Positions 26,477-38,400 of a stretch of DNA of 64,000 nucleotides are shown here, in pieces. The position numbers were made by a program, and so were the translations under genes. Under the pieces are notes generated by a model. That model had not been told where the DNA came from. It did no database searches and was given only the letters and a program-made list of their open reading frames with translations. Within the stretch, counting starts at the first letter, position 1. Each line of letters begins with the position of its first letter. The stretch comes from Phlebotomus papatasi (lineage: Eukaryota; Arthropoda; Insecta; Diptera; Psychodidae), in NCBI RefSeq assembly GCF_024763615.1, contig NC_077223.1:18910001-18974000 (forward strand), written 5' to 3'.

Positions 26477-29400
26477 ATGAAGCACAATCAACTTTTGAAT
26501 ACGTCACAGCTCAAGAGACTGGAGAATCACAAGTATTCATGCCAATCGAGTAGCCTTTTGGATCCCATTCTCCAGCCATGGTGGAACTTCCTGGTGCGAA
26601 TGATTCCTGTCTGGTTGGCGCCCAATCTCATCACCATTGTGGGCTTAGCTGTTAATATCCTCACGGCCCTGGTGCTGATACTGTGAGTATCAAACCCAAC
26701 ATTCCTCAGGGACAATGGCTTATATAAGGTTCCGGAAGATGATGATTTTCTGGTGATATTTCTGCATTGCAGATATAGTCCTGATGCCAAGAGTGACCCA
26801 CCGGCCTGGGCGTGCTTCCTATGTGCTGCTGGGCTTTTTGCCTATCAAAGTTTGGATGCCATCGATGGAAAACAGGCACGCCGCACAAATACCTCAACTC
26901 CCCTGGGAGAACTCTTCGATCACGGCTGCGATTCCATCTCGACGGTCTTTGTGGCCCTATCGGCCTGCATTTCCGTCCAGATTGGCCATCATCCCTACTG
27001 GATGTTCTTCCAGTGCTTCTGTGCAATGACACTCTTCTACTGTGCCCACTGGCAGACGTACGTGTCCGGAACCCTGAGATTCGGCAAGATCGACGTCACC
27101 GAGGCACAGATCATCATCATGGGGATTCATGTGATATCAGGCATCTTTGGTGCTTCCATCTGGAAGACCAAGGTAAGTCACTTCTTATTTCCCCCAAAAA
27201 ATCACTCCCAAAACATTTTTGAGGTTAGATACGTCATCAAGCGTTCTCCCCGAAATTTTCAAATCCAATTCAATCCCAACTGACTTTCCATCTCGTTCGT
27301 AAGAGAGAAAATTCATTTTCAGTCATTTTCTCTCTGGAAATTGCACTGTAATTAGCTTTGATTAATTGCTCACGTGATTATGCTTATTCAGCCGAAGAAG
27401 CTTTGAAGGAACTTATCGCTCGTCTCATCTCTTCTTTGATGCAAATTTTAATTTGATGAATGGGCAGAAATTTATTACTCCAGAATCCCACTCAAAAAAA
27501 TACGATCTTGAATAATTTTAATTCTAAAAATTAAATGAATTAAGGATGTCTATAAATCTGCATTTACTACACTTGGAATTTAAAAAACTTGAAAAGTTCA
27601 AGGTCACAAAATTTATGTTCTCATAAAAAATAACCTTAGAAAGTTTTAGTACACTGAGAGAAATCCGAAAAAGTTAAAATAACATTGCGGAAATTTTAAT
27701 TTTACCCTGCAGTATTGATCCAAAATCGGTGTAAATATTACCCTTTTTAGGTGTATTGGGGGTTAAAGTTACCCGTTTTTCATGTTAATTTTACCCTTAA
27801 AAAGGAGTTAAATTAACACTAAAAAATGTTGATACAGTGCCCGCTCTCTAATCCGGATCGCCGTAATTCGGACGATGTATCGACGGTTACATTTAAAATC
27901 ATTTTGAGGTTATGTATGCACGAGTATTCAGCAATGAAAATGAATTATCTTGTGATGTTTTTGTATAATAAATGAAGTATAATAGCATAAAATTCTACAA
28001 TTATGTCTTTTTAAACTTTTTTAAAACTTTTATTCTAATTCTAAAAAAAAAACTTGTATTATATTTTCGAGACGTTGAATAAATTCAAAAAATCCATCCG
28101 GATTACGAAGCGGACATCTGTCATATTGTCTCCCAATCATCCGGATTACGAAGCGGGCACTGTATATTTTTACACCTAAAAAGTGTTAAAGTTATGAGGG
28201 AAAAAAGTTAACCGTACCCTCTTTTTTTCTCAGTGTAATGGCTCCCGCACACCTTTTCAATTAGGAAAACTTCATGAAATCTAAATTCAAATTTCTGCCT
28301 TACACGCTTAGTATATAACTATCTCATTCTTTCGCACTCTTCTTCTTCTTTTAGTCATCACAACAAATTTGGTTTAGCTTAGTCGAATTTGAAGAGCAAA
28401 AGAATGAAATAGACATATGCAAAACGTGTGAGAAAGAAAGGGATGTAAATTTTGATTTCATGAAATTTTCCTGATCTAAAAGGTGTTCCAGAGCCATAAA
28501 GATTAAATTTCGATTCATTACTCTCATACTGAATAATTTTCTCTTCAAAAGAAAAAAACACAGGCTTAATTTTCCCTTGTTTTGTTTCAATTTTTAAGTT
28601 TTTTCTTAAAGAAGATTAAAACTTCGATTGTTTGAATATCCTAGATTTGTATGAAGGTCATTGTGAATTTTAAGGTTATGTTAGATCTAACCTTAAAAAT
28701 CTCATGTGATTTAAAAATCACGCATTTCAAAACTCTCCTTCTAAAAGTAGTCCTGAGTGACTTGTTTGGTAACTAAGTTATTCTAGACCCACAATTTGAG
28801 GTTAAGTATGACATAACCCTCGAAAAAAGATATTTGAGGTAGTATACAGTAGAGTTCCTCAAATTTGAACAATATTTTCAAAAAATGTAACGGAATTCCC
28901 GTGAAATGCACTTTCCCAAAATTAAGAAAAATAACTTTAGAGAATATATCAATGTAATTTATTGTGAAATAAATGGAATTTGTTGCGGAAGTTAAAACAA
29001 TACGATAGTATTGAGGACACATCAGAGAAAAAATGGTTCTAATTCAAACTCCACGTAAAATTTTCTTCACATAACCTCAAATTTTACATTTTGAACTCAA
29101 CCGTCTTTCAAATTTGAGGAGTTCAAATTTGAGAAACTCGACTGTAATAGAAAGAAATTGCAATGGTCAATTTACCGTGAAAAGAAATTAACGAAAAATC
29201 AAATATAATGAATTTTTATGATTAATATTTTCATCGTAGTTTAATTACTAAGTCTCATCTAAGTTTGCTGGCAGATAAAAATATTGTTAGGTTAGAAAAT
29301 GATACGAATAAGAATCAACTCAGTTTAGTCTATTAAATTGTCAAATTTCTGAAAACAATTGCTTATATTTAAAAAAATTTAAAATGTATTCACATCAAAT

Positions 29401-32400
29401 AGCGAATTATTTTTTTAAGGTTATGTTCAGGATAACCTCAGTTTAAAATTCAACTTTTAAGTAAATTACAAGATTTTATAGGTTAGCTTATAAAGATTTA
29501 AATTTTATTTAAGATATTTAAAAAATGAACAAGTGGTATTAGTTTAAGGAAAAGCTTTGAGACGGTTAACCATTCTCAAACACTGAGAAAAAACGGGGGT
29601 GCGATTAACTTTTTTTAGGTGTAAAAATATATCAGCATTTTTTAATGTTAGTTTTACACCCTTTTAAGGGTAAAATTAACATGAAAAAGGGTAACTTTAA
29701 CCCCTAATACACCAAAAAAGGGGTAAAATAAAAATTTCCGTAATCTTATTTTAACTTTTTCGGATTTCTCTCATTGAAGGAATTTGAAGAAGTTTGACTT
29801 TCCTAAACATGTAGCATCAATGAATTCTATGCTCAGAAACTTCTTTGAGGATCATACTTTTTAAGTTTTTTGCTTGAAATTTGATGAATTTTGAAGAAAA
29901 GCATTTTTTGTAACTTTTTCTGTCCAAAAACATAAAAAATCTTAATATATTATTTATATAAATAGAAAAGGTAGTCCTATTTGCTTTGTAAGTGCTTTTC
30001 CTCAAATCTTTTTCGAACAGAATCTTTCATCCTGAATTTCTTCCTCATTGACAAGGATATTATTGTAATTTTAGGTTCTATTATTACGCAAACAGATTAT
30101 CTTAAAATGTGAGGTTATGTTAGTCTTAACCTAAAAAAAGTAATGCATTTTGGAAGGCAGCAATGGGCTTAATGGCCTCTACACATTGGGAGCAATTTTT
30201 GTCAAAAATTGCTTTTCAAAACAAACTCTTCCGAATAGGTGGTATTTGTTAAAAGCGTTAAAAGTAAAGAATCAAAAGCAATTTTAAATTTAAAATATAA
30301 ATGATTTATGGGAAAGCGCGCTACCTCGAACGACTCAAGTTTCGAACAACTCATTTTTTCAACATTTTTTAAATGAATTTAACCCACTATAGACTATAAT
30401 ACTATATTTTAATAGCTAGCCCGAAGCCTTAAAATTCCTCAAAAGAGCCATGAGCTAAATCCATGAAGAATATGGGGGAAAAATTGATATTGTCCGAAGC
30501 TTCAGTCGTCCGAAGGTAGTGCACTTTTTCTTAAGTCTTTACGAAAATATCAAGGTTTTTTTTTCAAGTTTTCTTGCTATTTTTTTGTCAATTAGGTATG
30601 ATCCTGTTATTTTTTAGGTTAGGTTCCAAACAGCTTGTAAAATTTTGTAGGATGCTAAATATTGTCCAGTATCAGCCTGAGTCTATTTGGCTTGGCCCGG
30701 TTTAAAAACAATTTTATAGGTTTAATTTTTGAGAGGTTAGATAAAAAAAAGAGCTTTTAATGTAAAGGAGAATTTAAAAGCGATAAAAACTAAACCCAAA
30801 CGGGATTTTTTTTGCGTTTAGAGCTACAAAATTCAGAATTATAAAAACAATACTGAATTATTCATTAATTCATTGCATGACGATATAGGTTAGATCAAAA
30901 AAATTAGGGTATACTAAACATAACCTTAAAAAGTCAAGACAATATTTTCTATGGTACAATTTTCTAACCGGCAACCTAGAGAGAGTTTTAATAATAAATT
31001 TAATAAAACACGATAATAAACTTAATTAAAATGCGTATTTTTAATGATGAAGAAAATTTCTTGTTTAATTAATATTATACGGGCTTCAGACCTAAGATTT
31101 AGCTATATGGTTTAACTACTCTATTTTTTTGTCAATTACGATTTTTTAGAAAAAATTAACTTCGGATTGGATTATTAAGGACAAATGACCTATTAGGCTC
31201 TTAAAAAGCAATAAAATTGCTCGCAATTTAAGATTTTGAGACATTCGGGAACTGGGCTAAACCTCTAGTCTGAAGCCTATATTATGCTCTAAACAGACTT
31301 ACGGCTTAAGCCACGAGATGGCTTAGTGAAAAACTAATGGGAATGTAGTTTAATTATTATTTTTATTATAATTACGTTAGACCTTCTCTCAGCTCAAGTC
31401 ACGAGGACGTCATATTAGACATTTCCTTTGAAATTAGGTTATATCATAACCTCATTTTTTAGAATAACCTCAGATAATTCTAAATATCTTAATCTCATAA
31501 TTTTACTTATCTTAAAAGTGATGAAAAGCACATTTGAGGCTTCAGAACAAGTAAAGTTTACAAAATGGTTTTTATATTTAACTTTTATGGCTTTTATTTT
31601 AGTTTTGAGTTGAAATTAAGAAATATTACTTTACCGCCACTTATGGTAATCTTGCGAACTTTGCAAAAAGCATATTAGCTTCTTATAATTTCTTTTAGTT
31701 AATTAACAAAATAACATTCGAAATAGCGTAACTTAAAGTTACTGAATTAACAAAAAAGATTGATAAAACTAATTTATAGTAATAAAATGTGTTTAACTTA
31801 GTTAGGAAAAAAACTGAGGTCACATTTATAGGTTATTTACGCCGAATTGAGGCATATTTATCGAACAAATTTTCCACAAATAGACTTTTGCGGGAAAACG
31901 AGTATGCGGATTACCTATTATAGACCTCAAATTTGGAGTTGTGAAATTTAGCAACTCTTTTATTAGTTCACTCTTCAGTGGCCAATGATTGCGGTGGTGG
32001 TTTTGTGTTAAATTATTCATTAGCAAAATCTTTCTATTTTTCTGCAAACAAAACTTTAAAAAAAATCTCTCATCATTGGTTGAGTGACACAGAAAGAGAT
32101 ATTTTAGAAAATCACACCACTTTTATTGCCCTTTTTTATTGCATTTCTTTCTACGCCACTTTTCATCTCTCGCACCTTCCGTGGTTGGGTGTTTGAAAAT
32201 CTTACGATTGAATACACACCACTTTCTGATAATTCGTCATCCGTTGCGAGTGATTTTCTGCCTTTTTTTCCAGCATATCAAGAAAATACACGAAAAGATA
32301 AGGCGAAGGCTTGTCGAGCGCCTAACAAATTCTTTTTCCTCATTCACCTTCAACCGATAAGGCCCTATGAAGGCGTTTGGATTTATTTTATGAGTAATTG

Positions 32401-35400
32401 AGATGATTTTACAGGAGCTTTACAGGTTTATTGGGCATTAAACAGTGTTTTGAGAAGGGGAGAAAGAGCATGGAAGATATTTTTGGAAAAGTTTAATGGT
32501 AACATATAGAGAAATTGTTATGTTGATGAGGAAAACTATTTCCCTTTGACGATGATTGAATTATTGAGTGGAATTTGAAATGCACTTGCGAGCGAAAGAA
32601 GTCTCTTCTGCAAACCATTTAAGTTATTCATGAATTATTATAAATTCAACCTTCAACCTTGCTCCGAACAAATGAGGGCAAGACTTGTTGAATGAATGAT
32701 TTTTTTCCTATTGTTTCTGGTGCTAAAATAGAATTTAGCAACGTGCAGTTGTAGATTAATGTGAAATTCTTACAGTAATTTGAGGAAGAATCAAGAATAT
32801 CTATCTCAAATTTCTCGAGACCATTTCTTTTGCAAAGAAATGAATAAAGGCGCGAAAAAGGTTTGGCGTAAGGCACTGTTGGCGTCAACTAATTAAATAT
32901 TTAAGGCTATTAAATATTTTAGTACCTTCGCGTTTTTTGATTAACTGAAGCTTTTTTAAAGCAATCAAACCTTTGGCCAATAAAAACCGTAATATAACTA
33001 AAAAATTATGTTTTAGGGATATACGCTTTTAATTAGTAAATTAGTAAATTGGTCAGTGAAAAAAAAATGTTGATCAGTAAAAAACTTAAATGTACGCCAG
33101 CGAGCACCTTTAGCTAAAAAAGCGGCGTTTTCAGCAAAAATATGCTGAAAACGCTGTCGTTTTTAGCTACAGTAGACTCTCTCTCAATTGGGCATTTGAG
33201 GCAAAATGTCATCCGGTTTATCGATAGATTTTGACGTCAAAGCCTTCGTAAATTCCACAAAAAGCGCTCAATTATAAAGAATCACGATAAAATAGGAAGA
33301 ACTACAGCGAATTTGAGCAAATTAGCTTCATAATTAAACGTGAAAATTGTCAACAAATTTTTTTTTGCCGGATTGAGAAAGAGCCGATTGAGCGAGAGTC
33401 TACTGTACAGTAGACTCTCGCTCAATCAGCTCTCTTTCAATCGGGTGAACAATTTTGTTGACAATTTTCACGTTTGATTTTGAAGCAAATTTGCTCAAAT
33501 TCGCTGTAGTTCCTCGTGTTTTTATCGTGATTAATTATAATTGAGTGCTTTTTGTGGAATTTACAATGACTTTGACGCCCAAGTCACTCGATAATTTGGA
33601 TGACATTTTGCATCATATAACGTGAATCAACACAATATTCAATGAATATTCAATAACATCACTCAAAGAGAGCGAAGAAACATTGTTAGTACTTCATCAG
33701 AGCTAAATAAGACTGAAGTAAACACGAAGTTCTGTCATATTTCTCGTAAGCAATTGCTCACACTGAATTTTCAACAAAGCAATTTCAACTCAAATCATAT
33801 TCAAAATTTAACGTAGTGTTAAAATGTTTAGTGTTTAGTGTTAAAATCTTCCAAAAAGAGTAAATATTTAGATAGAATTCATTATTCATCAAATATTGGA
33901 TTAAAAATCCATCATGTTAATCAATTTATTGTCAGTGTCCAATTTTATCCTCAAAGTGTCCAAAATAAGAAACTGGACAAAATTATGAGCCTTTCCCCTA
34001 CTGACAATTTCATTTCCTGAAAAGTTGTCAAACGGAAGTTACGACAAATGCTGATTTAACTGACGATATGAATGAATTCACGGGCCTTTTTTCGGTCTGG
34101 AAAACGTCACTTAATACAAATTCCTTGTATACTAAAATCTAAAATTTAATTCAATTCAATTCAAAAAATCTCACATAAAATTTAAATCAGAAACAAATAA
34201 GCAGTAAATTAATTAAATTCGGTCATTAAAAGGGAAACTACATCTTTATAAAAAAGAGTCTAATTTATATACCTAATTAACATCTGAGTTAATTAACATC
34301 TACAATTAACATCAGCTAATTAACATCAAGACTTGCATAAAAAATTTACTGCATTTAATGCTTTCGGCACACCTTTTAGCTTGGTATAATTTCATGAAAT
34401 CAAAATTCACTTCTGTTTCTTTCTCAAAAGATTTGCATAAGTCTATTCCACTTTTTCAGTCTCAAAATTAGATCGAACTAAATTTAATTTTGTGTGATGT
34501 TAAAAAGAAGAAGAAGAAGAGTGCCAAAGAGTAGGATAGACATATGCAGAGCCTTTCAGAAAGAAAGGGATGTAAATTTAGACTTAAAATCCTTGTCCCT
34601 TTCTTTCTCAAAAGACTCGCAAATGTGTATTCCATTCTTTTAATCACAAAATTGGATTGAACTAAATTAAATTTGGTGTGATATTCAAAAGAAGAAGAAG
34701 AGTTCGAAAGAGTAGGATAGACATATGCAGAACTTTTGTGAAAGAAAAGGATGTGAATTTTTACTTTATGAAATTTTCCCAATCTAAAAGGTGTGCCAGA
34801 GGCATTATGATTCTGACACCTCTTAGATCAGGAAAATTTCATGAAGTCGAAATTCGAATCCTTTTCTTTCTCACATGCTTTGCATAATGTCTGTCTCATT
34901 CTTTCGCACTCTTTTTCTTCTTTTAAATGTCACAACAAATTCAATTTGGCTCAATCGAATTTGGAGTGCAAAAGAATGAGATAGATATTATGCAAAATGT
35001 GAATTTTGATTTCATGAAATTTTCCTGATCCAAAAGATGTACCGAAGTCATTACTACTCAATTCTGCAGTATAAAATTTTGGATCAACATTGAAGGAAAA
35101 TTCAACGCTATTAGTTAAATTAGAGAGACTTTCACGATTAATTATATAAGGTAATTAATTTTAGTGTTCTACTACTGTGTTGAAATTATAATTGATGTTG
35201 CAAAATCATAAAATAATAAGGACTTCTATCATAAATTGTCATTTTTTGGACTGAAATTGTGTCAATGGGGATGGTATGAATTAGTTAATATTTCCGGAGA
35301 CGCACTGTATGTATAGTTATCTTAAAATCGAAGAACTAATATCTAACTTTCTGTGTAGAATTCATAAACAGAAATAAAATATAAGAAAAAATCTTGCTAA

Positions 35401-38400
35401 GAGTGTAACATTTCCCTTGCAGATTGGAGGAATCGAAGTGTGGTACTTTGTGGCGTGCTCCACGATAGTTCTTGGTTCTATGTCACTGGTACAGATTTTC
35501 TCAGTGATTCTGGCCGGTGGCGTTGGCAAGAATGGTTCAACAGTTGCTGTAAGTTGTCATTTTTTCAAGGTTTTGTCATAAAGCACAGAAAGAATTAATG
35601 GGAAAAAAAATAATGGCTTTTAGGGAACCAGTGTCCTCTCACCAATTATTCCCTTTTCGATGATTCTGGTGCCAGCGTTTATAATCTCGCAGAAATCCAC
35701 CGAGGGTATCTTTGAGACGTACCCATCCGTTTACATCGTGACCTTTGGCATGGTGGCGGCCAAGGTGACCAATCGCCTGGTGGTGGCGCACATGACAAAG
35801 AGTGAGATGGAGTACCTGGATTGGGGACTCATTGGGCCACTAATGCTCTTCCTCAACCAATACTTCAATAACTTCCTGCCGGAGAGCTTGGTGCTCTTTG
35901 GGGCGACGGTGTGGTGTACATTCGACCTCATCAAGTATTGCTCGCAAGTAAGTGTAACTCTCCAAAATTGATTTTATTGATGCAAAATTGGGCGGCCACA
36001 GAATTCTTTTTACCAATCAAAAGTTTGAAACTTTTCACTTTACTTTTTGTAATTTGCACAAAAGTGCAAACTTTGCAAAGTGATCTTTTTCATTGAATCA
36101 AATGCAGTCTTGTGTATTATCAATTTATATCAATGGTATTTCAAATGCAGTGATTTTTTTTACCAAAGCAGAAATTAAGTCCTTTTTTAAAAAACTTAAA
36201 GATTTTCAATCCTATTTTTAAGACTTAGTAAAGAAAGATTCACTAAATTCTGAAATTCAAAAATAGCAAAATCAAAGGCTTTTGACGACGCTCGTCTCAA
36301 AATTTGAACTACTTTAAAAAACAAAAATAATAAATTATTTATAACATTTATAACAGGAATTCGGGTTACAGAAAAAATTATAGAATTCCACTAACCGCAA
36401 AGAAATTTTAATTAATTTGTTATTAGGTGAGATTCTTAATAATCTCACCTACTATAATCCTACCAAAATTTCATATCGTCCGATCGAGCTCAAATTTGGC
36501 CAAAATGTGTTTCATTACTTCCTGATCCCGAATATATGGGTGGCTAAGTTACGTTCCCGGCCGTCCGACCGGCCGCTCTTTGGAGCACAGTAATAAAATG
36601 TGTAAAATGTTACTACTACAATAGTGCAAAATCGACCATTTCAGTTGTTTAATTTAAAAATGTTTAAAAAATGCACAATAATTTGGTAATTTATTGTCAC
36701 GTGAATGAAAATTACAACTATTATAGTTAAAAAATTTTCAACAACGTTGTTTAATTTGAAAATGTGTAAAATTTTAACACTATAATAGTGTGCAATCGGA
36801 TAAATTAATTATTTAATTGCGATCTGTGTAAAATTTCTCACTATTATAGTCATAACTAAATTTGAACAATGTTTTGTAATTTAAAACTGTTGAAAAATTC
36901 TAAAAATTACCGCTATTGCAGTATAATTATAGTTTTTCACATTTTTATAGTGTGAAAAAATACACAACTTTATGGTATTTTTTGTCACATGATCAAAAAT
37001 TAACACTATTATAGTTTGATAATAATTTTTCACACTATTATACTGTGAAGCCTTGTGTATTTCAACCAAAGTTGTTGTTTTTTTTTAGACAAAAGTTGTG
37101 TAAAAATTGTTGAATTTCCAATTAAGACTTATACTTCAGTCGAGATGCTTTTCATTGGGCAAAAGTCATATAGAACATCAAATATTTATATGCATAATAA
37201 GTATATCATAAAGAGCCGAGCATCAGATGTAATTATCTCGCATTAGGGAGGATCCCGATTACAGGAAAAAACATTACAAATGTACAAAAAGGCAAAAAAA
37301 AACTAAAATAAACGAAATAAAATGAAAAGTCAACAATTTTTGAGTTTACACACAAAAATTCAATAATTTTTAAATTCTACAACTCCAAATTCAACAACTT
37401 GAAATTCAACAACTTTAAATTAAACAATTTTAAATTAAACATTTTTTCTAAATTTAACGCACTATAATAGTGGTGTGAAAGATTACACACTATAATAGTG
37501 TTAATTTTTTTAATTGTGAGCTTAATAGCTCCCAAACTAAGAAAGATATCGACTTGCGGTTTTCGGCAAAGGTTATATATCGGGTGAAAATTGCAACTTG
37601 GTGCATTGACATATGGTATCGATCGGACTCAAATTTTAGTATGTTATAGCTGGGCCTTAGAGCTTTCGATCAGTATCAAACTTAAGGTCCACCGACTCCC
37701 CTAACCCGAGCTAGGGTGGAATAACCGGCTATCGCCATGTTTAGGAAAAAATTAAATTCATTTAATCATAACTTTTAAATCCTTGTTACAAGATAAGTCA
37801 AATTTGACACAAAGTTACTTAGATGTATTGGCTCTAGATACGTGAAAACAATAATCCTAGAACATAACGCTGGACTACTTAAAAAACTGATTTTTATTAA
37901 TAATGCAAAAATAACCATTTCGTCGCCACTTTTTACCACTTTTCGCCAGTTTTGTAAAATTTGTAACCACTTCTCGCCACCCACTTGAAAAGAACCACAC
38001 TCGGTTATTTTAGGCAATGCTATGAAAAGAATACATTCACCATTTCTCTTTCCTTGTGATCACTTTATTATTACTCTCTTTAAATGATTTTTCTTCACTT
38101 TTATTTGAGAAATCAAATTATGGGGCTTTTGCAGAAAGTAAACAATGCAGATTTGACAACTGAGAATGTACGAAGTGAAGTTAGCGTCGCCTATTGAAAA
38201 GATATGGCGACAGGTGGTAAAATCAATTCCAGAATATTACCACTTCTCGCCATGCCTCATTTTTATACAAAAATAATATAAAATGAAATATTAATTGACT
38301 AAATACAAATTTTATCTATTCCATAAGTGCAATTAAATATTCAATAGACAAATTATTTACCCAAATAGGTATTTTTGGCCTGATGAAAATTTGACGACAC

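Larger units (their letters stand above)
27173..35422 (+). other. Phosphotransferase intron 2 (8.25 kb), repeat-rich
   Basis: Bounded by GTAAGT and TTCCCTTGCAG. It holds nested MITEs (27652-28235), a hairpin MITE directly beside them (28246-28497), further MITEs at 28847-29144, 29581-29775 and 33170-33620, a decayed hairpin element (31280-31410) and two to three hairpin MITEs (34368-35052). Between 30000 and 33000 only AT-rich sequence with scattered GGTTAGGTTATG-like words was seen. No nested gene was recognised. Confidence 0.7.

Noticed and set aside
26527..27032. Long frames antisense and out of frame to the CEPT1 exons
   Set aside because: They shadow well-supported exons and show no family motifs.
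32126..32401. 91-codon frame in a CEPT1 intron
   Set aside because: No motif, no splice sites that would include it and no repeat support.
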